Below, piece by piece: positions 1 through 9,095 of a DNA stretch of 64,000 bases. Position 1 is the first letter of the stretch. Every line of letters starts with the position of its first letter. The notes under the pieces were generated by a model. The model did no database searches, was not told where the DNA came from, and saw only the letters and a program-made list of their open reading frames with translations. The stretch spans positions 124,001-188,000 of the forward strand of contig CAJQPY010000005.1 of assembly GCA_905480335.1 (NCBI GenBank). The letters are read 5' to 3'. The translations under genes and the position numbers were made by a program. Origin of the DNA: an uncultured Ilumatobacter sp. (GTDB taxonomy: Bacteria; Actinomycetota; Acidimicrobiia; Acidimicrobiales; Ilumatobacteraceae).

Positions 1-319
1 CACCGAGCACCCAGTTATGGTTGACGTGCCACTCCACAACGATGGTCCAAGTCCCGCAACGGTGGTAGTTCAGGCATACATCGTCCCGATCGCGCCGCCG
101 GTCGAACGACCGACTCGCGAGCTGAAGGCGTGGGCCAAGACCGTCGTGACCCCCGGTTCGTCAACCGTCGTTCAACTCGCCCTCGGGCCTGCTGCCTTCC
201 ACCATTGGGACGAATCCGCCAACGACTGGACGATCGCACCGGGCGACTACAACATCGTGATCGCCCACTCCTCGGCACCCGATGCCGAGCACACTCGCAC
301 ACGCATAACTCTCATCTAA
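1..319 (+). CDS. GH3 beta-glucosidase, C-terminal fragment (partial at window edge)
   Basis: The open frame runs in from the left edge (phase starts at base 2) to a TAA at 317-319. It reads as the fibronectin-III-like domain that closes family 3 glycoside hydrolases: a beta-sandwich pattern (VDVPLHNDGPSPATVVVQAY), a RELKAWAK strand and the typical ending WTIAPGDYNIVIAHSS. In the family this domain packs on the catalytic part and is not itself catalytic, so substrate cannot be judged. A decayed GH13 gene follows on the same strand, which suggests the remains of a glucoside-use locus. The domain call is fairly safe; the enzyme specificity is unknown. Confidence 0.75.
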   Translation, partial: TEHPVMVDVPLHNDGPSPATVVVQAYIVPIAPPVERPTRELKAWAKTVVTPGSSTVVQLALGPAAFHHWDESANDWTIAPGDYNIVIAHSSAPDAEHTRTRITLI

Positions 320-402
320 TTTTCCAAGACCCCGCACGAAGAAATCACGTCGCCGCTCACATTGGCGCGATGCAACCGCAGCACTGACGGCGCGAGGCCG
401 TT

Positions 403-1140
403 GTGTATCGGGTCCACGTCCGGTCGTTCGTCGACATGAACGGAGACGAAGTCGGCGATCTCGAGGGCATCCGCTCACGAATTTGCCGCTTGGCGACGCT
501 CGGCGTCGACGCCCTGTGGCTAAATACCTTTTACCCGTCACTACGACCTATCCAGGCACCGTGACCAACAACGCGCTCGAATCAAGCGTCGCGAGCATCG
601 ACACTGCGGTCGGGCTCCGTCGATCCCGGGCCATAGACACCCTGGCGCTGGCCATGCCGGGCACGCTGTACCCGTGCATGAGCGAAGAGCTTGAGCAGCC
701 CGAGTACCTAGACATCCCAGTCGACCGCTGAGAAGATCCGGTATTCATCCGGACCGAAAGTCAGCAGATCGGGCGCGACCGATGTGGTATCCCAATTCCG
801 TGGACGGACGATCCGTCCACCTCGTTCAGATTTTCAAGCCTCAAGGACAGCGCATCGGCGCCACAACCGTGGCTCTCCAAGCCCGACTGGTGAGGAACCA
901 TGGCCGTCGATGAACTCGACGAAGACGACAGATCTATCCTTGAGTTGTGTCGAGAAGTCATCACGGCTCGTTGCGAGTTCGCTGTGCTGCAATGGCTCGC
1001 CGGCGCAGTGATTTAACTCGGCGACAGGCTCCTCGCCATCCGCTGCGCAGATCTCGTGGCCATCACAAACATGACTGCAGCACCGATCGCACACGATCTT
1101 GACGGTGTCGTCCGGACTCACCGGACGGCTGTCGCGTTGG
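403..1140 (+). pseudogene. Decayed GH13 alpha-glucosidase
   Basis: Two pieces of an alpha-amylase-family enzyme are visible. At 403-563 one frame reads VYRVHVRSFVDMNGDEVGDL followed by a GVDALWLNTFYPS segment, the classic N-terminal start of the GH13 barrel. From about 560 another frame reads LALAMPGTLYP, EELEQPEYLDIP, EDPVFIRTESQQIGRDRCGI and PIPWTDD, which match the segment after the catalytic residues, then a C-domain-like LGDRLLAIRCADLVAITNM. That second frame carries in-frame stops at 729-731 (TGA), 891-893 (TGA) and 1014-1016 (TAA). The middle of the barrel, with all catalytic acids, is deleted. The gene is dead; no product is expected. Confidence 0.8.
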
Positions 1141-1297
1141 TTCTCGCTGTAGGTGGCGGCTGCGTCAACAATCTGGGCAAGCTAGGCCGCCTTATGGAGA
1201 TTATTTTCGGCCCAATGCTTTAGGACAACCACGCGTTCGCTTTCCGGCACGCCTTCGCCGCAGCGCTCATGATCACGGCGCTCGTCGAGATGCTCCA

Positions 1298-3310
1298 ATG
1301 GCTTCGTCATCGGGAAGCAAAGCAAGAATCGATGGGGTGACCGCCTCCCCGCTCGACAATCGGATCGAACCGATCCTCGCAACTGACGACGAAATCCGAG
1401 AAGCGGTTGCGGGGGCACACCTCTCGAGCTTTCTGCCCGCACTACTCCCGGCGCTCGCCCATGCGCTCGGCGATGATTCGGTTCTTCCCGAGTGGGTGCG
1501 TCCTAATGGCGCGTCGATACGCGATGAGAGTGCCGGGCTCACGCCCGGGCAAGCACGAGAAATCCGGCGCATCGCAATCGAGGCGCTAATCGATGTGCGT
1601 GACGGCAACCGGTTCTTCGACGACGAGGCAACGAAGTCCAACATCTCGAGCGAGCGCCTGCGTCGACTGATGTCGTTCGCAATCGGCGAGACGATCGACG
1701 CCGCGTACGTCCCGTTGATGCGGGAAGAATTGTCGGTCACGGGCAACGACCTGCGGGCACCCACGTGGCACACCGACGACGTGGCCCCCGGTCGCTCGTT
1801 CCCAGTCGCGATCATCGGCGCAGGAATGTCAGGCCTCCTCGCCGGACATCGCCTGAGGCAGGCCGGCGTTGACTTCTTGATCTTTGAAAAGAACGACGAC
1901 GTGGGCGGAACCTGGCTCGAGAACACCTACCCCGGCTGCCGCGTCGACGTGTCGAATCACGTATACAGCTACTCCTTCGCGCAACGAAACGACTGGCCCA
2001 ACTACTTCTCGTCGCAACCAGAACTGCTCGACTATTTTCGGACCTGTGCCGACGAGTTCGGCGTTCGAGAGCACATTCGCTTCGGTCACGAAGTTTCGGC
2101 GATGACGTGGTCGGACGATGACCAACGTTGGACACTCAAGGTCAACGCTCCAAACAGCGAATCGACGCACGTGTGCAGCGCTGTCATCTCTGCGGTTGGT
2201 CAACTAAATCGAGTGAACATGCCGACGATCGCCGGCATGGACGACTTCGCAGGGCCCTCATTTCATTCTGCTCAGTGGGACCACAACATTGACCTCGACG
2301 ACAAGGACGTCGTCGTCATCGGTGCTGGCGCGAGCGCCTCGCAGTTCGTGCCGCACGTCGCTGAACGAACCGCACACTTGTCCGTGCTCCAGAGAACCCC
2401 GAACTGGTTTGTTCCCGTCCCGACGTATCACGAGCCGGTAGCCGACGGATTGCAATGGCTGTTCCGCCATCTGCCGGGGTACGCACAGTGGTACCGATTT
2501 TGGCTGTTCTGGCGATCGTCCGAGGGACTGCTCCCAGCGTGCGCAGTTGACGATGGCTGGGAGGATTTGTCGATGGCGACCGGTGTCGACAATGCCGCCC
2601 TACGCGAACTCCTCGAACAGTGGCTGCGCCTTTGCTACGCCGATCGACCGGATCTACACGACTTGGTCCGTCCGATGTATCCGCCCGCAGCAAAACGGAT
2701 CGTGCTCGACAACGGGTCGTGGTCGACGACGTTGAAACGCGACGACGTGACCCTCGATGCATCGCCCATCATTCGAATCGAAACCAACACGGTCGTCACA
2801 GCAGACGCGGAGGGATCCGAGACCCACCATCCGGCCGACGTGATCATCTATGCAACCGGGTTTCAGGCTTCCAAGTTCCTCACACCGATGAAAGTCGTCG
2901 GCACCGGTGGGCGAGACCTCCACGACATCTGGGACGGCGACGCACGCGCCTACCTCGGCGTTGTGCACCCGGGGTTCCCGAACTTCTTCCTGTGCTACGG
3001 GCCGAACACGAACATCGTTGTCAACGGGTCGATTATCTACTTCTCTGAGTGCGAGGTGCATTATGCGCTCGGCGTGATCGAGATGCTGCTGCGCACCAAC
3101 GCTGCATCGGCCAACTGCCGTCAAGAGGTCCACGATGCCTACAACGAGCGGATCGATGTCGGCAACCTGAGAATGGCGTGGGGTGTGTCGACGGTTAACA
3201 GCTGGTACAAGGCAGAGTCGGGTCGCGTTGCGCAGAACTGGCCATTTAGTCTGCTTGAGTACTGGGAACAGACCCGAACTCCCAACCCTGCCGATTACCA
3301 CTTTGCATAA
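1298..3310 (+). CDS. Flavin-containing monooxygenase, Baeyer-Villiger type (HAPMO-like)
   Basis: A 670-residue class B flavoprotein monooxygenase. It would use FAD and NADPH to insert oxygen next to a carbonyl, or to oxygenate a soft nucleophile. Visible: FAD Rossmann motif IIGAGMSG near residue 172, EKNDDVGGTW after it, the Baeyer-Villiger fingerprint FAGPSFHSAQW near residue 316, and a second dinucleotide motif VVIGAGAS near residue 338 for NADPH. The N-terminal extension of about 160 residues before the first Rossmann fold is a trait of the 4-hydroxyacetophenone monooxygenase group, and the length fits that group. It ends 65 bp before mftD on the same strand. The substrate cannot be predicted. 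Confidence 0.88.
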   Translation: MASSSGSKARIDGVTASPLDNRIEPILATDDEIREAVAGAHLSSFLPALLPALAHALGDDSVLPEWVRPNGASIRDESAGLTPGQAREIRRIAIEALIDVRDGNRFFDDEATKSNISSERLRRLMSFAIGETIDAAYVPLMREELSVTGNDLRAPTWHTDDVAPGRSFPVAIIGAGMSGLLAGHRLRQAGVDFLIFEKNDDVGGTWLENTYPGCRVDVSNHVYSYSFAQRNDWPNYFSSQPELLDYFRTCADEFGVREHIRFGHEVSAMTWSDDDQRWTLKVNAPNSESTHVCSAVISAVGQLNRVNMPTIAGMDDFAGPSFHSAQWDHNIDLDDKDVVVIGAGASASQFVPHVAERTAHLSVLQRTPNWFVPVPTYHEPVADGLQWLFRHLPGYAQWYRFWLFWRSSEGLLPACAVDDGWEDLSMATGVDNAALRELLEQWLRLCYADRPDLHDLVRPMYPPAAKRIVLDNGSWSTTLKRDDVTLDASPIIRIETNTVVTADAEGSETHHPADVIIYATGFQASKFLTPMKVVGTGGRDLHDIWDGDARAYLGVVHPGFPNFFLCYGPNTNIVVNGSIIYFSECEVHYALGVIEMLLRTNAASANCRQEVHDAYNERIDVGNLRMAWGVSTVNSWYKAESGRVAQNWPFSLLEYWEQTRTPNPADYHFA

Positions 3311-3363
3311 TCGGAGGCTGCTGCCCTCCCGATCAGGGATGGGCGGGTGGCGATCGAGACCCG

Positions 3364-3369
3364 TACGCT
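3364..3369 (+). promoter_or_regulatory. -10 box of leaderless promoter for mftD
   Basis: TACGCT (TANNNT form) ends 6 nt before the GTG start at 3376, so the transcript would begin at or near the start codon. The same spacing recurs before several other genes in the window. Confidence 0.55.
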
Positions 3370-3375
3370 GGTGAC

Positions 3376-4569
3376 GTGCAGAATCCTTGGTTCAACCCGT
3401 GGTTCGAGTCGATCGCCATTGCCCAAAAGCGGGCGAAGCGGCGGCTGCCCAAATCGGTGTACGGCGCACTGATCGCAGGTGCTGAGCGCGGCCTGACGCG
3501 CGACGACAACTGCGCAGCATTCGACGACCTCGGCCTACGTCCGCTCACGGCGGGTCAGCCACCGACGCGAGAAATGTCGACGAACGTGATGGGCCAGTCG
3601 ATGTCGATGCCAGTGATAATCAGTCCGACCGGCGTCCAGGCCGTCCACCCTGACGGGGAAGTGGCAGTTGCCCGCGCCTCCGCAGCCCGCGGCGTCGTGA
3701 TGGGCTTGAGTTCGTTCTCGTCAAAGCCGATGGACGAGGTCATCGCCGCGAACCCGCAAACCTTGTTCCAAATTTACTGGGCCGGCGACCGGGACTCAAT
3801 GGTCGGCCGCATGGAGCGAGCGAAGGCGGCCGGTGCAATCGGAATGATCCTCACGCTGGACTGGTCATTCGTGCACTCTCGCGACTGGGGCAGCCCGTCG
3901 ATTCCAGAGGCCATGAACCTTGCGACCATGATCAAGCACGCTCCGGAGGGGCTGCTCCGACCGCGCTGGCTGTACGACTGGCTCCGGTCGGGCTCGATCC
4001 CGCAATTGGGTGTCCCGAACTTCACGGTGTCGAAGAACGATCCCGTTCCTGGATTCTTCGAGGCGTACGGCGTCTGGATGGGCACTCCTCCACCGACCTG
4101 GAAGGACATCGCCTGGCTCCGGTCACAGTGGGAAGGCCCGTTCATGGTCAAGGGCATCAATCGCGCCGACGAAGCCCGAAGAGCGACGGATGCCGGTGCC
4201 ACGGCCATCTCGGTGTCGACGCATGCTGGCAACAACATCGATGGAACACCGGCACCAATCCGGGTCCTGCCCGAGGTGGTTGCAGCGGTCGGCGACCAGA
4301 TCGAAGTCGTGATGGATTCGGGCATACGCCGCGGAAGCGATGTGGTCAAGGCACTTGCCCTCGGCGCGAAAGCTGTGATGATCGGGCGCAGCTACCTGTG
4401 GGGTCTTGCGGCAAACGGCCAGGCGGGCGTCGAGAACGTGCTCGACGTACTGCGAATGGGTATCGATTCGAACATGCTCGGGTTGGGTAAGGCAACGATC
4501 GGTGACCTCTCCCCCAGCGATCTCGTCATCCCTGACGGGTTCTCCCCGCCAGCACGCGACCGACAATGA
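3376..4569 (+). CDS. mftD: Pre-mycofactocin synthase MftD (FMN-dependent)
   Basis: A 397-residue member of the FMN-dependent alpha-hydroxy-acid oxidase fold. In mycofactocin biosynthesis MftD oxidatively deaminates the AHDP intermediate made from the Val-Tyr end of MftA to pre-mycofactocin. Diagnostic stretches: AKRRLPKSVYGALIAG at the N-terminus, MPVIISPTGVQAVHPDGEVA, a TLDWSF strand, MGTPPPTWKDIAWLRSQW and DSGIRRGSDVVKALALGAKA. The catalytic-loop histidine is kept in STHAGNNIDGTPA. The GTG start at 3376 is favoured by the -10 box and by the WFESIAIAQKRAKRRL beginning. Followed by mftE and mftF, the canonical order, but mftA, mftB and mftC are not upstream. Confidence 0.9.
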   Translation: MQNPWFNPWFESIAIAQKRAKRRLPKSVYGALIAGAERGLTRDDNCAAFDDLGLRPLTAGQPPTREMSTNVMGQSMSMPVIISPTGVQAVHPDGEVAVARASAARGVVMGLSSFSSKPMDEVIAANPQTLFQIYWAGDRDSMVGRMERAKAAGAIGMILTLDWSFVHSRDWGSPSIPEAMNLATMIKHAPEGLLRPRWLYDWLRSGSIPQLGVPNFTVSKNDPVPGFFEAYGVWMGTPPPTWKDIAWLRSQWEGPFMVKGINRADEARRATDAGATAISVSTHAGNNIDGTPAPIRVLPEVVAAVGDQIEVVMDSGIRRGSDVVKALALGAKAVMIGRSYLWGLAANGQAGVENVLDVLRMGIDSNMLGLGKATIGDLSPSDLVIPDGFSPPARDRQ

Positions 4570-4646
4570 AATGTTCATTGGTGCTAGGCACCGACGTGTG
4601 TGGTCGCTATTGCCGCACACCGAGAAAATTAGGAGGCTGACCGCCG

Positions 4647-5459
4647 ATGCGACTCGGTGAGGCGACGTGGAACGAGGTCGACGCCGCCGCGCGGCGCATG
4701 GCCGACGACGACGGCACCCGATCCCCAATCATCCTCATTCCCATCGGCTCAACCGAGCAGCACGGCCCACACCTACCGCTCAATACCGACACCCTCGTCG
4801 CCGAGGAGATCGCCGGGCGGGCGCTGCATCGCACGACGGGTCTGATGCTTGGTCCGACCATCTCAATCACTGCGTCGGGAGAGCACGCTGGCTTCGCCGG
4901 CACCCTGTCGATCGGTACCGAGGCCATGGCGCAGGTCGCGATCGAGCTAGGCCGCAGCGCCGAGTGGGCCGCGGGAATCGTATTTGTCAATGGTCACGGC
5001 GGGAACCATGAGGCGCTGGCTCGAGCCGTTGACCTCCTCACAGCCGAAAGCCGGTGCGTCTTGTCGTGGTGGCCGAAGTGGCGCCGGCGCACCGATGGCG
5101 GGCCGCCCGACCTCCATGCCGGACGCATCGAGACCTCATTGATGCTTGCGATCGATCCCGGCCTCGTCCGCTTCGAACTCGCCACCGACGGGCCCGGCCT
5201 CCTGCTGAGTGAACTGCTCCCCCGACTCCGCGCTGACGGTGTGCGCAGCGTGAGCCCGTCTGGCGTGCTCGGCGACCCTGACGGCGCATCGGGTGCCGAG
5301 GGCGAGCGGTTCATCAGCGACTTCGTCGACGACCTCGTACTCACGATCGAACAGTGGCGTCCCATCGATCCGACGCCACATGAGAGCACCCGTCTCGACA
5401 CGGAGGCCGATCCGAACATTGCGTCTCCCGTCGATGCCTCGCCCATGGTCCACGACTAA
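4647..5459 (+). CDS. mftE: Mycofactocin precursor peptidase MftE (creatininase family)
   Basis: A 270-residue creatininase-type metallohydrolase. MftE cuts the modified MftA peptide to release the Val-Tyr-derived AHDP core. Visible metal-site motifs: PIGSTEQHGPHLPLNTD near residues 34-50 with the E and H ligands, FVNGHGGNH near residues 113-121, and a later DLHAGRIET with the family Glu. The start is set by a perfect AGGAGG at 4631-4636, 10 nt before the ATG. It lies 77 bp after mftD and 2 bp before mftF. The gap from mftD contains a small 5-bp hairpin (GGTGC/GCACC) but no other gene. Context makes MftE preferable to a creatinine amidohydrolase. Confidence 0.88.
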   Translation: MRLGEATWNEVDAAARRMADDDGTRSPIILIPIGSTEQHGPHLPLNTDTLVAEEIAGRALHRTTGLMLGPTISITASGEHAGFAGTLSIGTEAMAQVAIELGRSAEWAAGIVFVNGHGGNHEALARAVDLLTAESRCVLSWWPKWRRRTDGGPPDLHAGRIETSLMLAIDPGLVRFELATDGPGLLLSELLPRLRADGVRSVSPSGVLGDPDGASGAEGERFISDFVDDLVLTIEQWRPIDPTPHESTRLDTEADPNIASPVDASPMVHD

Positions 5460-5461
5460 CG

Positions 5462-6724
5462 ATGCGGTTCCGTACGGATTCGACCTGGAATCGGACCGGG
5501 GCAACCGGATCAGTCGTTCTCGCCGGTTCACCCCTGCGCGTGTTCAGACTCAGCGCGACGGGGGCCAACCTGTGCGTCTCGATCGAATCAGGGGACGATG
5601 TCGAATCCTCCACGCTTACCGAACGCCTCCTCGACGCCGGCGCCATCCACCCGCAGCCAGGCATCAGCGAGGCCTCGTGGGGGCGCCACGACGTCACCGT
5701 AATCACGCCGCAACTCGGCGGATTCGCCCGCTCCGACCGTGACATCACCGTCGACGACGGTTCCATGCCGCCGGTCAACGGTGCGATGGTGCGACTCGAT
5801 GAGAATCGAGGCCCCGGCGCCGCCCGCAATGCCGGACGTGCACACGCGTCGACCCCACTGCTTGCATTCGTGGATGCCGACGTCACGGTCCCGAATGAGG
5901 ACTGGCTCATTCGCCTCCTTCCCCACTTCAATGATCCACAGGTCGGGCTCGTGGCTCCGCGGGTCCTCGGCAACTCGACTACATCGTTGGATCTCGGTAC
6001 CGAGCCCGCTCGGATTCGTGCTGGGAGTCGCGTCAGCTACGTGCCCGCCGCTGCGATCGTGATCCGGGCTTCCGCATTCGACGATGTCGGCGGGTTCGAT
6101 GAGCGACTCCGCTTCGGCGAGGACGTCGACTTGGTGTGGCGCCTCGATCAGGCCGGATGGCGGTGTCGCTACGACCCCACCGCTAGCGTCTACCATGCCC
6201 CGCGGCCCAACTGGTCCGGACGGCTTCGGCAGCAGGTCGGCTACGGCTCATCGGCGGCACCGCTCGCGCAGCGGCACCCTGGCTTGTTGTCGCCTCTGCG
6301 ATTGAACAGATGGACGACTGCTGCGGGGGTTGCCATCGGGACCGGGCACCCGGTGGCCGCTGGAGCGCTAGCAATCGCCAACACGGCGACCGTTGCGCGC
6401 AACCTCCCCGATGTCCCCGTGACCGATGTCGTGCGCCTCACGGCGACGAGTTATCTCTTGAGCGCCCGCCAGGTCGCATCGACCGTTCGTCGGCTGTGGT
6501 GGCCGATCGCGATGGTCGCCTGCGTGTTCTCGAGGCAGGCTCGGTGGATCGCGGTGGCTTCGATTGCAGCTGACCCCCGGGCGACTCCGACCGACATCGC
6601 TTATGGCTGGGGAGTCTGGCGCGAGATGCTGCGGCGCCGCGAGTGGGGCCCCGCGATGCCGGTGATCTGCTCGTGGCCACCGTCGAATCGATGTCGAACC
6701 GTCACCACGTCCGGGCCTCGTTAA
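5462..6724 (+). CDS. mftF: Mycofactocin glycosyltransferase MftF
   Basis: A 420-residue GT2-family glycosyltransferase that adds glucose units to the mycofactocin core. It begins RFRTDSTWNRTGATGSVVLA with GSPLRVFRLSATG, the N-terminal domain peculiar to MftF. The GT2 part shows ITVDDGS, ENRGPGAARNAGRAHA, FVDADV (metal-binding DXD) and GGFDERLRFGEDVDLVWRL (the acceptor-side ED motif). The C-terminal third is hydrophobic, as usual for the family. It starts 2 bp after mftE, so the genes are probably co-translated. The segment between the N-domain and the first GT2 strand looks shorter than I expect for the family. After it the gene order switches to the minus strand. Confidence 0.87.
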   Translation: MRFRTDSTWNRTGATGSVVLAGSPLRVFRLSATGANLCVSIESGDDVESSTLTERLLDAGAIHPQPGISEASWGRHDVTVITPQLGGFARSDRDITVDDGSMPPVNGAMVRLDENRGPGAARNAGRAHASTPLLAFVDADVTVPNEDWLIRLLPHFNDPQVGLVAPRVLGNSTTSLDLGTEPARIRAGSRVSYVPAAAIVIRASAFDDVGGFDERLRFGEDVDLVWRLDQAGWRCRYDPTASVYHAPRPNWSGRLRQQVGYGSSAAPLAQRHPGLLSPLRLNRWTTAAGVAIGTGHPVAAGALAIANTATVARNLPDVPVTDVVRLTATSYLLSARQVASTVRRLWWPIAMVACVFSRQARWIAVASIAADPRATPTDIAYGWGVWREMLRRREWGPAMPVICSWPPSNRCRTVTTSGPR

Positions 6725-6802
6725 AGCAAGGCCAGGCGCCGTGCTGCGATTCGGCACCATGGTCCCGGCGTCGGACTCGCAGCTGCATGCGAATTGCTGC
6801 GC

Positions 6803-7951
6803 TCAACCGCCGATGGCGCGGTAGGCCCACTCGGCCGGCCCTCGCGCGTAGCGGCGATGCCACCACGCGCCGAGCACCATTGCGATCACCCAGAATCCAA
6901 ACGCGAAAGTGAGCGCCGTACCTAGCCCAGCGGGCTCCACCCAACCGATCCAATCGACGAACAGATTGAAGAGCAGGATGTGGGCGATGTACAGCGTAAG
7001 CGTCATCTGGCCCGCCTCTCGCAGAACCTCCACCACTACGGCAGCCGGGCCAATTGCCCGATCGGCAAGCCAGGAGATTCCAGCGAACGCGATCAGTGAC
7101 GTACCGAGGGCGCTCGCCACGTACACCACCCCCCGGTCGAACGGATGGCGCGACAGCGCAAGGTCGGTGAAGGCCGTACCGGTCATCGTCGACACGATCG
7201 TCGCAACGCCAAAGAGCACGAGTCCAATCCCACCGCACCACAACTGCCAGTCGGGCGCCTCCAACGTCCGCCCGAGCACGATGCCCGCACAGAGGAACGC
7301 CAGCCAAGGCAGCAACGGGTGCGTGCCATTCACCGTGAGGTCGAACACGTACCGGCGGATCGAGTCAGATGCAGGAGAACGCAACCATGCCACACTGGCA
7401 CCGTCTTCCACCTGCCAAAACGACCACAGAGAAACCCACCAGCCAGCCAGCGCCGCAGCAATTCCGATCATAATTATCCACCGCGTCGCAAGCGTGAATA
7501 GGAGCGACGCGATCGCGAACATCGCTCCGTAATAGATGATAATTGTTCCGGGCCAGATCACATCAAGCAACTGACCGAGGACGTACAGGGCCAAACCGCG
7601 ACGGACGAGACGCCACCTCATCTCGGTAACTGCTTTTGCGGCACCTGCGACCCCGTCGACACGGTCCGCCTCCACCCTGCGGGTCATGAGCGTAATCCCG
7701 ACGCCAGCCGTCAACACGAACGTCGAAGCGAATCGCGTCGACAGTGGCCCCTCAAACGGATCGAAGAACCGGTTAAGGGCGCTGTCAATAACGTCGGTCC
7801 TCAAACTGCGCAGCATCAGGTAGCCGTGATAATTCATGACCACGACGCCGATCAGCGCCACGGCGCGGACAACATCGGGCCCGCAAAGTCGATCATTCGA
7901 CTCAGACAACGGAACGGCCTCGTCGGTCGCCGAGCGGCCTGCGATGCTCAC
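6803..7951 (-). CDS. DUF418-type multipass membrane protein
   Basis: A 382-residue protein with about ten hydrophobic segments. It starts with a cytoplasmic stretch followed by DVVRAVALIGVVVMNYHGYL, the usual first helix of the DUF418/HgSNAT-like acyltransferase group, and ends with LTLYIAHILLFNLF and ARGPAEWAYRAIGG, which is the DUF418 signature (a helix followed by GP-EW-R). Members are thought to be membrane acyltransferases, but the substrate is not known for this branch. It lies 1 bp downstream of the alanine-racemase-like gene on the same strand, so the two are likely co-transcribed. This could link the pair to cell-wall or surface-glycan modification (inference). Confidence 0.75.
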   Translation of the reverse strand: MSIAGRSATDEAVPLSESNDRLCGPDVVRAVALIGVVVMNYHGYLMLRSLRTDVIDSALNRFFDPFEGPLSTRFASTFVLTAGVGITLMTRRVEADRVDGVAGAAKAVTEMRWRLVRRGLALYVLGQLLDVIWPGTIIIYYGAMFAIASLLFTLATRWIIMIGIAAALAGWWVSLWSFWQVEDGASVAWLRSPASDSIRRYVFDLTVNGTHPLLPWLAFLCAGIVLGRTLEAPDWQLWCGGIGLVLFGVATIVSTMTGTAFTDLALSRHPFDRGVVYVASALGTSLIAFAGISWLADRAIGPAAVVVEVLREAGQMTLTLYIAHILLFNLFVDWIGWVEPAGLGTALTFAFGFWVIAMVLGAWWHRRYARGPAEWAYRAIGG

Positions 7952-7952
7952 G

Positions 7953-8870
7953 TCACTTCCAGCGGAACTCGTCGACCGCAGTCATGTGCAGCGGTCGCTG
8001 GACATCAACCTCGTCACCGACATCGGGCACCGAATCACCAGCCGGAACGAAAGCCATAGACGTGTGCATGTGCGGAGCTTCGTGCAACGCCAACCTAGTG
8101 CGCGCAAAGTGAAACGGGCTCAGGTTGTCAGCGAGAGGTGTCACACCATTGGTTGTGCCAGCGCCAATCATCACGAGGTGACCATCGCCGGCAACGGCGG
8201 CCTGGTGGTAACCGGCCGTCATCCCCGCCGAAACGGCGCGCACGTCCAAGACATCGGCGGTGAGGTGCAGTGCGGTCTTCTCGCCGTGCCACAACGAGGT
8301 TCCGACTCGAAGTCGGTAAGAACGGTCCGGTGGAAGCGCGCGGTACGCATCGAGGCCGAGATGACTGAGCCAGACCGTTAGCCGAGGATCAACGTGCGTG
8401 ATCACCGATGTGATTTGCTCGATCCGATCGCCATCGGTTCCGGCGATCGGCGGATGGAGCGACACCCCGACAACCTCGTGTCCGCGCGTGCGGGCGATGT
8501 CGATCAATGAACTTGACCCTCCATATCTTCGGAGGTCGGTTGGAAGCTTGACAAGCACTCGTCCGACCCACGCGTCGAGGGCGTCGAGATGTTCGGGCCT
8601 CCCGACGGTGAGGATGGGATCGCTCGTTGCCGGCGCCTGCAGCGTTGGGGTGAGCACCACTGCGGTCAGCGCATCGGGCAGTCCAGCGAGTTCATGGACT
8701 GTACCGACGGCGACGGTGTCGCAGAACTCGGCAGCTATCTCCGCAAGCCGCAGTCGCCCAAATCCATAGCCATTGCCCTTGACGACTGGGACCAACCCGG
8801 CGGTCGTCGCCGCCATCTGAGCGATCTGGCTCCGCCAGACGGTAGTGCGCACGGTCAAGAAGACGGTCAC
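7953..8870 (-). CDS. Alanine-racemase-like PLP protein
   Basis: A 305-residue protein of the alanine racemase N-terminal (fold type III TIM barrel) family. The PLP-lysine motif is clear as LVPVVKGNGYGFGR near residues 26-39, corresponding to the family AVVKANAYGHG. Other barrel strands are visible (VAVGTVHEL, VLVKLPTDLRRYG, VVGVSLHPP, VWLSHLGLDAY, SYRLRVGTSLWHG). It is shorter than a bona fide alanine racemase (about 370 residues), and the C-terminal beta domain is reduced to about 90 residues, so it may be a divergent amino-acid racemase. It is probably co-transcribed with the DUF418 gene. About 225 bp of DNA without a recognisable gene lies upstream. Confidence 0.7.
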   Translation of the reverse strand: MTVFLTVRTTVWRSQIAQMAATTAGLVPVVKGNGYGFGRLRLAEIAAEFCDTVAVGTVHELAGLPDALTAVVLTPTLQAPATSDPILTVGRPEHLDALDAWVGRVLVKLPTDLRRYGGSSSLIDIARTRGHEVVGVSLHPPIAGTDGDRIEQITSVITHVDPRLTVWLSHLGLDAYRALPPDRSYRLRVGTSLWHGEKTALHLTADVLDVRAVSAGMTAGYHQAAVAGDGHLVMIGAGTTNGVTPLADNLSPFHFARTRLALHEAPHMHTSMAFVPAGDSVPDVGDEVDVQRPLHMTAVDEFRWK

Positions 8871-9095
8871 ATTGGCGACGGTAGCGCCACTGCGGGATCA
8901 GCGGTCGGTCGGATTATCGAGGGCGGCGCAACAATTCGAGACGCTGATCGCGTACCTGACGTCGGCGAACGCGGCGCGCCTGGACGATCCGTGGCCCTAC
9001 TCTCGAGATCGAGACGGCCTCACGTCCGCTGCTGAATGGCCGAATCGCCGTCGACAACCATCATCCTTGACCGGTGCGATCCAACGCCACCGAGC

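Noticed and set aside
729-893. TGA codons in the GH13 remnant as selenocysteine sites
   Set aside because: The positions are not cysteines in relatives, a TAA follows in the same frame, and most of the barrel is deleted.
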